A stretch of 64,000 nt of DNA from Linanthus parryae (GCA_023055425.1 JALGPY010000014.1:12918501-12982500), one strand, 5' to 3'; counted from the stretch's first letter, positions 8,773-19,939 are shown. Numbers and translations are program-made. Notes: generated by a model from the letters alone, not told the origin.

Positions 8773-9554
8773 CACTATTATAAAAAAGTGATTAGAGAAA
8801 TTCAACGGATGATGTTCCATTGTATTTCACTCCATTCAGTGAAGGGCATCATGTTCCATTTACCGTGCATAAAAGAAACCATTTGAATACCTTCTACGCC
8901 CAGAATCAAACTACCAATATGCTTGTATACTGGTTGATACAAACACTTTAACATACCTCTCATGCTTTGTAAAAAAACATTTTACTGAAATTTCTGTATG
9001 TAATTACCACCAGCCCCAAGTTTTGCATAGAGTTGCAAGTGTTGGACGTTTTTCAATGCGTCCTTGCCTATATTTTACTTTTTATTCTATGGTTTAGAGT
9101 GTATTTTGAAGATGTTATTCGATTTTGAAACTGGCACCAATTATTCTTTTTCTTGTATTTTCCTAGGTATCCCGTAATACAGATTCAAGACTTGAATGAA
9201 TGAACTGAATGATTCTTCCACAAAGGCTTGGCTTGAGAAGATGAAAAACCCTATTTTATCAGAAAGGGTTCTGGATTCTCATCAAGGAGTGTCATAACTA
9301 GGGTTGCATATAAGGGAGTTGCTGAGATTGGACTGGCTTCCAAAATCCCTCGGAGGAGGGGGATACTGTCTTCATCAGTAGGCCTCCAACTACCCACATT
9401 CTTTCCTTAAAGGTGTTGTCTATGTATATTTACGATCAAGATCAACCCGTTTCTATGTGGGTGACTTAGTGCTGACTTCGGTGGGGACTTTGTTCATCTG
9501 TTTTATACTCAGTCTCTTGCTGCTAAAGAGAATTGCTAAATCCTCATCTTGAAA
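8773..9554. other. Spacer, nothing recognised
   Basis: AT-rich sequence without A or B copies or recognisable coding domains. Minor homopolymer runs only. Confidence 0.6.
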
Positions 9555-9690
9555 GGGGCAGTGATGATGAAGGAAGTCGGAGCATGATTCGGGCATCGAG
9601 GATCCGACCTGTTTCTTGGCGGGGCAAATGGATTTTGCAGCCATGACGCTGACGTCTTTCTCTGTCCAATAAACAACATATCTGAGCCTC
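9555..9690 (+). ncRNA. C/D-box snoRNA-like copy, A family
   Basis: GGGGC pairs with GCCTC. Box C is GTGATGA (9561-9567) and box D is CTGA (9682-9685). It has the clean core gcatgattcgggcatcgagg, cttggcggggcaa and ttttgcagccatg with a very short loop. It is 136 nt and probably closest to the family consensus among the distal copies. Confidence 0.6.
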
Positions 9691-10236
9691 TTCTCACTTT
9701 AAGCCATTGTGGGTCGAGGTAAGAAATTTTCGTTCATACGTTTTAGGTGATTTTATGTGATATAACGGGATATCAAAAGTTAGCTTCCATATTTGGATTT
9801 TCTAGAACTGCTTTGTTCTGACTGAAGAAGCAAATCTGCAAGTTTGTTATGAGCTTTTGGTGGACGTGGACTTAAGATTCATCTAGCTTAAGTAACAACG
9901 CTTACTTATATTGAATTCTGATCTCCAAAATGTTGTATCTACAATTGGAATTTAAATTGTCACAGTGCTGGATATTGCAATCACATGACTATAGCTTATC
10001 AAAAGTTCAGAGACGTCTGTACATGCTGCTCTTTGTTGCACCATTTTAGTTCACTCCTTACACATGCTCATTTATTTCCAGGAAACATGCCCTCACCAAC
10101 AGGAGCAATGTTATGTTACGATCCCTTGTTTATCCCTACGCCAAATTATATCCGGCAATGACGGTGGGATTTCTTACTGGGCACACATTTCCTTGTAGTG
10201 CCGTACATTAATAACTTGCATTATTCTATCTGAATA

Positions 10237-10357
10237 CTCTTTCCGTCCTAGAATCAACATCATGGAAATTTAAACGAGTTCTTGTATCATCTTGCTAGTC
10301 ATATAACCTCTTCCAAAGGCTTTATAAAAAATGATACTTAGTCCAGGATGGAGGGAG
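10237..10357. mobile_element. Stowaway-type MITE
   Basis: The 121-bp element starts CTCTTTCCGTCCTAGAATCA and ends TGATACTTAGTCCAGGATGGAGGGAG, which are imperfect inverted repeats. It is flanked on both sides by TA (10235-10236 and 10358-10359), the Stowaway (Tc1/mariner) target. It is non-autonomous and has no coding capacity. Confidence 0.75.
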
Positions 10358-10439
10358 TAACTATATCTCTTAGCAATTCCTCTAGACCCATATTGTAGGT
10401 CCCCATTAGCCGAATCTGCTGTTTATGTGAAAGTAAGTG

Positions 10440-10770
10440 CATATCTCACTGACCAAGATGGCTTGTAGCACATCTCAGTATTTAGTATACCGAACCTGTT
10501 TACTGGTGGGGCAACACTATGTGTGTAATATCCCGTCTCACATTGAGAGATTGTGGATTAAATGTATAGTAAACATTGTGGATTACTACTAGCACCTTCA
10601 AGGCTTAAGCATTTTTATCCGGTGGTACGGATAAAGAAGTTGCTGGGATAGTAATCGGCTCGGGTTGTTACAATGTGTCTCTGGTAAAAGGCCTTGTCTG
10701 GTTCCGTTACTCACAAGCACCTTTGTTGCAGGCTTGCAGCCATGTTGTGGTTGAGGTCTTGTAGTCATAG
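10440..10770 (+). ncRNA. A-family copy split by a TRIM-like insertion
   Basis: The left part ends with cgaacctgtttactggtggggcaacac. The right part resumes at tctggtaaaaggccttgtctgg and includes ttgcagccatg. It parallels the neighbouring copy at 10775-10954. The 149-bp insertion at 10524-10672 separates the two halves. No good box C or box D is visible. Confidence 0.45.
10524..10672 (+). mobile_element. Short LTR-like (TRIM-type) solo insertion
   Basis: It starts TGTAATATCCCG and ends CGGGTTGTTACA, which are near-perfect inverted termini. It is flanked by the 5-bp target duplication ATGTG (10519-10523 and 10673-10677). The size and the TGTAA/TTACA ends suit a small LTR such as a TRIM. Weak similarity of its 3' half to 5S rRNA could suggest a Cassandra-type element, but that is not established. 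Confidence 0.7.
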
Positions 10771-10774
10771 ATAA

Positions 10775-10954
10775 AGGCAATGATGATTAGAATCTGACCA
10801 TACAGTTATGTATTGAGACCAAGATTGTCACTTGGCGGGGCAACAATAGGAGTTTGGAGTTCCGAGGCTTTGTGTGGCTCTGTTACTCAAGCACACCTTT
10901 GTTGCAGCCATGGTGTATTTCAGGTCTTGTCTGGCCTTTACGGATCTGAGCCTT
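10775..10954 (+). ncRNA. C/D-box snoRNA-like copy, A family (long subtype)
   Basis: Box C is ATGATGA (10780-10786) after AGGCA, and box D is CTGA (10946-10949) before GCCTT. The inner arms cttggcggggcaac and gttgcagcca are kept around a long loop. About 180 nt. Confidence 0.55.
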
Positions 10955-11020
10955 TATTTCGTGTCTCCTAGCTCCTGTTAGAGCCTGTTTTGTACTAGCT
11001 TGATAACAGAAAGACATTTC

Positions 11021-11135
11021 TGGGCAGAGAGATCTGAGGAAGTTCAGAGAATGTTACCCCTCTCTGCAAACTAGATGATCCCCTAAATTGGGTCATCCGA
11101 GCCGATGACTCTGCTAACAAATCTCAATAACCTTC
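11021..11135 (+). ncRNA. B-family hairpin RNA-like copy (divergent)
   Basis: GGGCAGAGAGA pairs with CCTCTCTGC. An extra perfect hairpin, GATGATCCC with GGGTCATC, follows. The sequence gagccgatgac is kept, but the long-range pairing arm is weak (caataacc). Confidence 0.45.
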
Positions 11136-11251
11136 TCAGAGCCTGTTTCGTACCAGCTTCATAACAAAAAGATAGTTTCAATAAAGAGGCTTGAAAGAAC
11201 ACCACGATCCTGTTTACAAACTGGGTTACCAAACTCGCACTCAACATTAAA

Positions 11252-11400
11252 GGGGCAGTGATGATAACTCTTGGGCATGATTCAGGCATTGAGGATTTGA
11301 CCCGTATCTTGGCGTGGCAACGAGAAATGTCGGTGTTGAGAAGCATTTCGGTTTTCTCTCATTGGCAACATGTGTTATTGCAGCTAACTGCGTTAGTATG
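11252..11400 (+). ncRNA. C/D-box snoRNA-like copy, A family, 3' end decayed
   Basis: It has GGGGCA, box C GTGATGA (11258-11264) and the core gggcatgattcaggcattgagg, then cttggcgtggcaac. At the 3' side attgcagc is present but no CTGAGCCTC follows. It is broken. Confidence 0.45.
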
Positions 11401-11882
11401 TGTCACCATACACGCATTAATATAAGACCATTTATGGGTAAGGTTTTGAAAAGAGGGGACAAGGATTTGTTAAATCTGTGGGTTTTAATTAAAGTTTGGG
11501 TTGGAACTATGAGACAGGTATATGAGTCCCCCCATATCCCTATCTCCATTTTGCGTAAGATCTTCTGCCATAAGCCAGGATACGAGCTTGAGGGATATTT
11601 ATGGGTGTTAAAATGACACTGTTGTCCTTATACAATTAAGAAAGAGACTACCCTAAGAAACATTTGTTTTTCATGTCTATTTTATCTTTGAATATGTATC
11701 ATATTCCGGCTCATATCGTGCCCTAACTAAACGTAGGGACACACAATTTCATATCCTACCTTCTTCTACATCAATCAAATCTCGCCTCATATTCTACTAT
11801 ATGTCATATCTTGCCATTTCTTACCCCCAAACCAAACGATTCCCAACTGTTGATGCTCTTTCCTCTTTCCCTCTAAAGAGAT

Positions 11883-11945
11883 GAGGCTGTGAAGATGAAA
11901 GGATCTGAGAGATTTGGTTTTGTGTAAACAGATCGGACTAACAGC
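11883..11945 (+). ncRNA. Remnant of an A-family copy
   Basis: GAGGCTGTGAAGATGA is preceded by a leader (aactgttgatgctctttcct) that matches the leader of the copy at 7066. The rest is not recognisable. Confidence 0.3.
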
Positions 11946-13621
11946 GTACAAATAGATTATGAAGCAATCGTACTCCCATTAACTACTTGCCTGATATGTG
12001 TTCCAGTCCTGCCGGTAGTGATTAACTACTCAATCGTAATTACCTAGGGACAATTAAGTGCTATAAACTTGGTCTATACACAAAATTGTCCCCATTCGAA
12101 CTAATTAATTGTGTATTGAAGTAACAAAACAAGCCAAGAAGTTCCCACCTCACAACTCAAAAGGGAAGTTGGAATATGTCCATGCACTTCTCAACCCTTT
12201 ACATTTGCTAGATATTTTCTTCGCATTTCACTTCTGGGTTTATCGGCATTTTAACTCTGCTCTTTTATTTGAACTTTCACAGCCTAAAGGAGAGACCCGA
12301 AGAATGCAAGTTCAAAGAGAGCCAATTTCTTTTACATAACTTTTCACTTATGCTCTAAAACACTGGTGTGTGAACGTCATGTGAGCCGCTCGATCAAATT
12401 GATTTTTCGCAGTTGGCGATCGAAAGACCTGCAGGTTAGTACTTGCAATTTGTTACTTGGGAACAAAGATGTCCCTTGACGAAGCCTTAGATGCAGAGAT
12501 TTCTTTTAATCATCTTTTTCTTACTGTGACAGACCTAGTGTGAAGCGTTCTATTTGCTTCTGTGGTGAGTGACTCCAACTGCTTCAGCACTACTTGTCCT
12601 AGGTAATACTAAAGTTCTATTAAAAGTTTTGAATTGTTCGATGACCCAATACGGATACTGATTACATGAGATCTCCATCGGTGACATGAATACAAATAGG
12701 CATAAAACCTCCGTACTTACTATTTTGCTTTTAAGTCTTGGGATACATTTAATTTTTCAAGAAGCCATGGAGTAAAGGCCCAGATGCAAGGCATTAAGTC
12801 TTGCATCTGAGATTCTTCCCCTTAGACAAATATTGTACAATGGGCACAAGTAATGCATGTGCCATTCATACAAGTTCTTTATTATCATAAGAAAAATCAG
12901 AACACGGAATGTGCCTCTTTTTGAGCTTCTTCCTTCAATGACAATATCCGGTTCTAGTTTCTTACATTACAGATTGAAGAAAGACTGTTACATGCACAAA
13001 AAGTTGAAAAATAGCCCAAGAAATATGAAACCTCCCCACTAGTTCAGGTTTCCTAAATCTATATTTCAGTGTACTCACGAGATCAAAGTCACTGTTTAAA
13101 CCACTCCTCACACTGTTGCTAAGCGATAATCCCTTTCATCTAAATACAATGATCTGGGAAAGATATTTGCGAACCATATGGTCTCACACTTCTGGTGATA
13201 ATAACATTTAATATCAACAATTCAAGCCCTAAATATTCAGACAAATTTATGATATAAACACACCCCACCAAGGATACTTTCATGAAATATTGCATCATAA
13301 CAAATTACAAGTGATTGAAAATGAAAGCCTATTATGGAATTGACCAAGACGTCAAAATGATAGTGAAATTGAAGTTAATGAAATAAGTTAATGAAATGAG
13401 CTTCTTGGATTTGGGAAAAGAATAATGCACCTCAGAAGATCCCAATAAAATGAATTCTATAGATCATATACCTTCACATGTAGGTTAGAATGCAACATCT
13501 TCCCATTAGAGTAGAAAAAAAGAAAAGGATCACAAAAGGGAATGCCTTTTCTTTTCTAAATTATGGAATATCGCAGAATAGTGGCACCTGATCGAGTGTG
13601 TGGGAAAGATCCTTGTTAAGT
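11946..13621. other. Intergenic spacer, nothing recognised
   Basis: AT-rich, without convincing coding or transposon structure. Confidence 0.55.
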
Positions 13622-16353
13622 TTATGAGAGCTCTTCATCATTTTGTGGTACTTCTTCATCCTCAGAAATCTTTCCATCACTCTGTGATACTTCAGCTTCA
13701 TCATCAGAATCGTCCGTGAGAAACATCCACGAAAGGTTGAAAATATCTTCATCACTCTCTAACACTTCTTCCTGTGATACTTTAACTTCCTCCTCAGTAA
13801 TGCATGTTAGGTGAACCATAAACTCGCAATCTGTGCACAGTAAGACAAACCCATGGCCAAAAGTCTCTTGCGTGGCACAAATAATGCATTTGGGGAGATC
13901 TTGGCTTGGCGGAACCAGAGTGAGAATGCATTCGTGAAGATGAAATCTATAGAAGCGTTCAAATTTGATATAAGCTTCCCAGATGCATCTAGGATGAATA
14001 GATTGATCACAACCAACACAGTGATAGTACCACTTTGGGATTAAATTTCCCTCGCAGAGTTCGCATATGTACTCTTCAACGCCTTCAACTGCCGAATATG
14101 TCAATTGAAAAGGATGTTTATCATATCCGTGCTTAATTTTTCTGGGCAAGAGAGCACAATATGTATCTATAGTGAAAGTGCAATCCCTACACTTGAATCC
14201 GCATCCAGTACAAATGAATGGTCACACGCATTGCACCAAGTGGAGGTGTTTGAAAATGTGCTTTCCAGAATATGAGGGTGATTTTCATGCATGATATATC
14301 TAGGTAAGTCAACACCTGTGACCTGCATGACCATATTGCCATTATAGAAACTGAAAGTCCATCCGTTGTAGTCTTTTCCGTCAACTTGGAATGTTGGCCA
14401 AGTTGGTGAACATCGTATGAGATTCATGAAGGAAGGAGTTACATCAATAGAGTTCAATTCAAATTGCTCTCCAAATAAGATCATCGGGTGGCGATGGTGT
14501 TTGACTTTGTCGTCTAGTATTAGTTCCTCGCCAGGAAGTGGGAGGTGGATCACTTGAGCAGCTGCGTCGATGGTGAATTTGTCCCTATCCATGAATAACC
14601 ACGACAATATTAAATTGATTTCCTCTTTCCGTATAAGAAAGGGAACGTAATGGCAACATTGAAGGATGACAGAAAAGGTAAGAGATAAGGATTAGACATA
14701 ATATACCTTTGCAGGGTGGAGCAATTGTAGACATAGTTATCAAAGTTCGATACGTATCGTGTATCGATAGTAGGATTTTTGTATCGTGTATCGTATCGTA
14801 TCGCGTATCGGAACGATACGCACACCCTGCTTAAACCAACTTTAAAATATATACTGACCCTTATAGTGAAGAGTTTATTGGTTGCATCTGGCATTTACTT
14901 AGTCTAACCAGCACGTATTAACATTTTTGGTCTGCAGCTAGATTTATAGAGTCCCATTATAAGGGGATGTTCATATATTTTAGACTCATGTCCAATAATG
15001 AATCACATATTCACATTACATAAGTGAGAATAATAATGAATTAGAAGAATTGAGTGGACTATCATATGTGGGGTATATCTATGTGGCATCATTTTAGTAG
15101 TTAAGTATGTGGGGTATATCTATGTGTCTTTTACCCATATTCTTGCTTATGTGTGGCAAAAGCAACCAATTAAATGGAACATAAAACTGGAATACTAAAT
15201 TATGGGATCTCTAATCAGTACTCACTACGAACTCAAACGTATTCCACTAGAGTCATGTAAATAGAACAATTTGTCTTCTAGCTGACATTTTATTCTTCAG
15301 TCTTTCTCTTCTATAGGCTAGATCAATTATCAAGAATTCAAGACAATTTAATTTTTTGACTAGCAAGATTGAGGCAAACCTAGAGAAGTAGGACCATCTA
15401 ACATATATTCATATAATCCACGTAATACAAAGTTCTATATCAATATGTTCTAACAAACCTAGACCAGTTTCAGTTCTCAAACGTATCGTGTATCGCACGA
15501 TACGTATCGTATCGGATGTGTATCGCTTGATACAGTTTGATACACTTTCATTAGCAATACAGTGAACGATACGTAACGCTGGTGGCATGTATCGTATCGT
15601 ATCGTACGATACGTATCGAGTATCGCTCGATACTGATAACAGAGATTGTAGATATGAATGAAGTATCTGCATGTATCGCAATGGTAAGCCCAGTTGTGGT
15701 GTTTCATGTGTTTCCTGCAGATTTGACAGTATACATCCACTCCAGAAAATGTTTCTGGTAAAGAATAGATGAGATTGAGGTCGTGCTTGTTTTCATGATA
15801 AGATTTATCTTTTACTCTAGGTAATGAAGCGCACTGCTCATGTACCCAAAACCGGCATTTGGTGCATTGGTAAGAGATGCCTTCATGATCTTTATCGCAA
15901 GCATGACAACTCAAGGGTCCTTTTGCAAGCAAAAGGACCAAAGGGTGTTTTGGGTGAAAGTCTTTCTCTCGGTACTTGATTGCCTTAAAAGCACATACAA
16001 TATCTATGGCAAAGTTGCATGATGAGCAAAAGTAAGCAAAGCCATTGCATTCTACCCGGCAGACACCACATCTCCTATCGGGGAGTTCGAGAAATTTAAG
16101 ATCTTTGTAGTGATCGAGAGTGCAGCCTGGGTGCATTTGGTGTTTAATTTTCATGGGCAGTTCAGCACATAGTTTATGCAGGTGATATGCGTCTTTGAAT
16201 AATGCACAGGTATAGAATGGACCCCAGATGATGTTTTGCTGACAAGCTTGGCAGTGTGGTGTTGTACTGGTAGTTATGTGAAGAGCTAATTCTTTTTCTT
16301 CTTCCACTAAAAGCAGTGGATGTTCATGGCCAGTATGCTCAAGCACCTTGTAC
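13622..16353 (-). pseudogene. DC1 (C1-like) zinc-finger protein gene, disrupted
   Basis: It belongs to the plant DC1/CHP-rich family, cysteine/histidine zinc-binding proteins of mostly unknown role. The upstream exon (16353 to about 15656) opens after a splice acceptor (TTTCAG) and encodes four C1-like modules, for example HEHPLLLV..CQAC, CGVC..YFCSSC..DIVC, CHAC..YQCTKC..HEQC and CQIC..YHCDTC. A 910-bp TIR element (14735-15644) sits six codons before a probable donor (CAAAG followed by GTATAT). The downstream exon (about 14617-13622) encodes further modules ending in an acidic tail. It has a one-base frameshift near 14210, between CDHSF and CTGC. The true first exon and start codon were not found. 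The family call is firm, and loss of function is inferred from two independent lesions. Confidence 0.8.
14735..15644. mobile_element. Non-autonomous TIR element with GTATCG subterminal repeats
   Basis: The ends are GTTATCA (14736-14742) and TGATAAC (15634-15640). Both subterminal zones are packed with GTATCG/CGATAC words in both orientations. It is flanked by an imperfect 11-bp duplication, ATTGTAGACAT (14724-14734) and ATTGTAGATAT (15645-15655). A 9-11-bp duplication points to a Mutator-like non-autonomous element. A close second copy lies at 29125-30007. Confidence 0.7.
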
Positions 16354-18144
16354 CTGAAATAGATTCGAACTGGGGGTTGTAGTCTTATTCCAACAAAGGC
16401 AAAACATTCTGAATGTGGACTTGTTCCTCTGGTATTACTATTACCAGGCGATACTGCCCACTAAAGTGCAAGTCTATGTGCTAAAATACAATATACGTAG
16501 TGAGCAATGCTACATTACGACATACTCTCAAAGATTTAATCATAGAAAGGTATTATTGAATTTTTGAGGGTATGCCTGTAATATTTTAGTACAACGCGGG
16601 TCTATGTACTAAAATACTACAATATACGTAATCAGCTTCATCGTCTTCCTCCTGGGTTCATTGTATTCTCTTTCTTCATTTTATTTTTCTCTTTTTTCTT
16701 TTATTTATTGTTCGTTTAGTTTTTTTTTTGACGAAAAAAAGAAAAAAAAATCTATATTCCAAACAATGAACCCAGCCACCGCCAAACTCTCGATAATGAC
16801 TCATAAGATAGGTTGTAACTTTTTCTTTTTGAGGGAAATCAAAATAAAAGCCAAAATGCCAAACAAGGAACATTGGAACTACCCACTGAAAACTAAGAGA
16901 ATTCTGATGTCCTCCATTCTCAAAAGTTCTCCAAAAGCTATTCAGATCCTTCAATGGCTATGCTCCTGAATCCTTCAATGGCTAGGCTCCTCGCGAACCA
17001 GTGGGTCCGTGGTTTGTTTGAGTGGGTTTGGAGGGCGAGGCTGATTGCTTGGTCATTCCACTCTTCTACGCTTTGCTCTAGCGGTCATGGCTCTGTCTTG
17101 GAATCAGGTCTGTAGCTGGTGATTAAGGAGTTCAGTTATGGTGTTGCAGGGGCTGTGATTGATTGGGTTTAATGACTGAGGGGTCGTGGTTTGTGATGGC
17201 AATGGTTTGCAGGTGATTCATCCTCTTGTTTCAGTTGTGGTTTATGGTGGTACATTGGGCTATGGTAGTTGTAGGTTAATTGGGTCTAAGAACAATGGGG
17301 AAGTTTGGTTTGTGAATGAGGGAGATGGTGATGGTGGAGTTTCAGGTGTGTATAGACAGTTTTGGGGATTGGGAGGTGCACCGGTGTGTGACAATTTCTA
17401 GGTCATTAACCTGAAAATGCGTAATCTCTTTCTGGGTTTCGATTAGATTTTTAGTAGTTGGTGGTGGGCATAATTGGGTATGATAATTTGATTTGTTTGA
17501 GTTGGTTTTGAATTGATCTGCGGTTGTTCTTTTGTTGCTAAATAACTAGGTAGATTTGATGCTGATCGGGTTATTCTTTGTGGGGATTTTTTTTTTCCTA
17601 AAACCAAAGAGGATACAATAACACATGCCTTTCTAGGCCAGACATGAATTATGAAATCGTTAAACTGCTGAAGCATCATTCTTTGTGGGGATTGAGGCCC
17701 TGATCTCTTTACTTAATTTATGGACTTTTTATTTATTTTTTTTAAAAATCAAAAAATTATTTACTTTGATATTGTTAAATTTTCTAAAAAAGTTGTAGGT
17801 AATTTATTTATTTTTTATTTAAATTTTGCTTACTTATGTTCTATTTTAGCTCATAAAAAATAGATTGTAAGATTAAAAGTAAGAAAAGTTTCTCAAAAAA
17901 AAAAAAAAGTAAGAAAAGTTGAAGTTATGTAAACGAAAATGAGTAAATTAAATTTTTTTATTACTTAAAAAAGTGTTAAAATTCACCTAATTCTAGGCAA
18001 AGAAAGCAGGGCCACGGTGGTGGTGGTGGTGATGGTTGTCTAACTTCCGTCCATTAGTAGGGTTTTTTCTCTGACATGAGGGTATTTGTATATCCCAAAC
18101 ATAAAGAGTTGATTTGTATTTAACCCATAGTACTCCTTTGTGTC
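16354..18144. other. Intergenic spacer with low-complexity tracts
   Basis: G/T-rich and then very AT-rich sequence. No family could be recognised, although 17000-17460 has a gene-like composition. Confidence 0.5.
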
Positions 18145-18158
18145 ATAATAATAATAAT

Positions 18159-18231
<73 letters not shown>
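18145..18231. repeat. (TAA)n microsatellite
   Basis: About 87 bp of almost perfect trinucleotide repeat with one TTA interruption near its start. Confidence 0.95.
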
Positions 18232-18233
18232 TA

Positions 18234-18275
18234 TGTGAGTTCCTAACAGCTCCTTCCCGTGAGCTTCAACAAAAA
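18234..18275. repeat. Direct repeat flanking the 12-kb MULE, left copy
   Basis: This 42-bp stretch begins tgtgagttcctaacagct and is repeated in the same orientation at 30709-30750 with one difference (ccttccc against ctttccc). It lies outside the MULE target duplication, so it predates the insertion. Confidence 0.85.
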
Positions 18276-18338
18276 AGATAGATAGATAGAAAATACTGGT
18301 ATTCTTGAAAGAAAAAAAAAAAAGATAGATAGATAAAT

Positions 18339-18423
18339 GGGTAAAAGACAAAAACCACCCCTCGTGTTTGGGTTATATACAAAAACAACCCTCGTGTTCG
18401 GGGATATACGAAAACCACCCCTG
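18339..18423 (+). repeat. MULE left terminal inverted repeat
   Basis: It runs from GGGTAAAAGAC to ACCCCTGTCAG. It matches the reverse complement of 30597-30682 with only a few differences (AAACCACC against AAAGCTACC, and ACAACC against ATAACC). Confidence 0.9.
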
Positions 18424-18675
18424 TCAGCTAACGACGCCTAACGGGGCCTAACGGCAACTAACAGAGGGACAAAAAGACATATATACCCCCACCTTCAAAA
18501 AAAATTACACTACAATAAAAACCATTTCTTTCCCCACCCAACCCTAACAGCCCCTCTTTCTCTCTCTCCCTCCCACTCCTCTTCTACACCATCCACACGT
18601 TATCCCTTCACTCTATCGCCAACGTCTGCTTTATTCCGCCTCTCTTCATCCCCGATCTCTACACCGTCGTCGACA

Positions 18676-18750
18676 ATGGCAGTCACCTTCTCCGATCTGC
18701 ACACTGAAGCCGGTTTGAAGTCTCTCGACGAGTTTCTATCGAGTTTCAGG
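18676..18750 (+). pseudogene. Captured first exon of an eEF1B-type elongation factor gene
   Basis: After a pyrimidine-rich leader, an ATG at 18676 opens a frame starting MAVTFSDLHTEAGLK, the typical N-terminus of plant elongation factor 1-beta/delta. These are the guanine-nucleotide exchange subunits of eEF1. The exon continues KSLDEFLS and then departs from the usual SGKSYISG into a splice donor-like TTTCAG followed by GGTTAG. No further exon of the factor was found before the Gypsy insertion at 18863. It lies inside the MULE, so it is read as a captured gene fragment. Expression is unknown. Confidence 0.75.
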
Positions 18751-18834
18751 GTTAGTATTCAGATTTGTTGTATTCGTCGATGGTGGCTGGTGGTGTTGGG
18801 GTGGTTAATCTGATTTCTGTGTCTGTAGTGTGAG

Positions 18835-18862
18835 AACCGATGTCGCCAAGACGTCGGGTTGC
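18835..18862 (+). other. Exon-like stretch split by the Gypsy insertion, left part
   Basis: It follows an acceptor-like tgtctgtag and reads up to the target duplication GTTGC. It resumes at 28558-28678 and ends in a donor-like TTTCAAG followed by GTAGAT. The combined piece looks like a spliced exon, but no protein family was recognised in any frame. Confidence 0.4.
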
Positions 18863-19817
18863 TGATAACGCCCAAATAGGGGTTATTTTATAGCCTGAAA
18901 AGATGTGTATGTGTGCTGGAAAGCCGCGTTTTAGCCAGAATTTACCCTCGGAAAGCCTCGGTTTTAGGAACGAGACGTTTATTTGCTCTTCGTGAATTTC
19001 TGCATGTTTTGTACTTTTATTGGATATGATCGCGGGTTTTTTTCATGTTTTTACAGGAACAGGTTCGGAAAGTGCATTGGGATGCGTGCCGAGACAGAAT
19101 CGGGTTCGCCTCGGGAAACGTGCAGAAAATGCTCTGAGCTGGATTTGACCGAGACTGGTACAAGGGAGAGCGGAATGGAAAACGGAAAGACTGGAGGAAA
19201 AACGAGCAGTGAAAACCGACCGAGGAAGCTGAAAACGCCAAAACCGAGAATCACCGGGACGCGCTCGGTTGACGATATCTTGAGCTTGACTTGGAATTTT
19301 GAAGTGAAACCAGGGGCAAAAGAACGGAGACGTCAAGGGCTTTTCGAAAACAGGTTATAATGCTGAAACGGAGTCCGGCCGAAAAACCGACTCCCGTCAC
19401 GTGTTGGTCCCAGTAAGGCCACGCCCGAGTAAGGGGTCTCGGTTCCCGGTGTCCAGAGTCAGGAGCAACTATTTCATGTTTGTGACGATTTCCGGGACAA
19501 TTTTGGCCTAGGGGTATTTTGGTCATTTTGGCACCGGGCCCGGGTTTCCGAAGTTAAGTTCAGATTTTGTCTCCCAAATTCAGTCAGCAGTTTTCCTATG
19601 TCCAGAGTCAGGATTGGGCAGAATTCGGAGCGGTTTTGACCCAGGGGTATTTTGGTAATTTTGACAAATTTCGGGTCAAAACGCAAGACGGGAACACGGG
19701 AAAGCAGGAAGACACCGAGGAAGGAAAACTGGAAATTTCAGGCAGAAGAGTGGGACCCAGGAGACCCAACCGGGCCCACCAAAGGACCAAGCAGGGCCTC
19801 CTCTCCACCCCCCTGCC

Positions 19818-19939
19818 TGCGTATATACGCAGGCCTGCGTATATACGCAGCCTTGCGTATATACGCAGGCAGGAGGGGGAGAGGGGGAGGTGGTTATATG
19901 CTCTGGTTGCGTATATACGCAACCCTGCGTATATACGCA
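19818..19939. promoter_or_regulatory. Palindrome cluster in Gypsy 5' LTR
   Basis: Five exact copies of the 14-bp palindrome TGCGTATATACGCA start at 19818, 19836, 19854, 19908 and 19926. The steps are 18, 18, 54 and 18 bp, all multiples of 18. The cluster ends about 85 bp before a TATA-like box, so it lies in the U3/promoter zone. A protein-binding array is an inference. Confidence 0.7.

Larger units (their letters stand above)
1..11945 (+). repeat. Degenerate tandem array of two alternating RNA-like families (A and B)
   Basis: A 1.1-1.4-kb unit recurs most clearly between 816 and 3432 in the order A, B, A, B. It then decays to irregular spacing up to about 11.9 kb. Shared spacers include a pyrimidine-rich lead (cactttcaccccttctgg) before A copies, a post-A block (aaccttcgatctgcagagat), and a tgatttggatagcaaaa block. 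No long conserved reading frame runs through the unit, and the best-kept parts are the A and B elements. Plant snoRNA genes often lie in polycistronic clusters, so a cluster or its decayed derivative is a reasonable reading. A satellite-like repeat that merely contains old snoRNA copies is the alternative. Confidence 0.75.

Noticed and set aside
17186..17401. Gly/Val-rich small frame in a G/T-rich stretch
   Set aside because: Composition-driven, with no start context or family match.
18040..18351. Open frame with a long Tyr run
   Set aside because: It is the translation of the (TAA)n microsatellite read on the minus strand.
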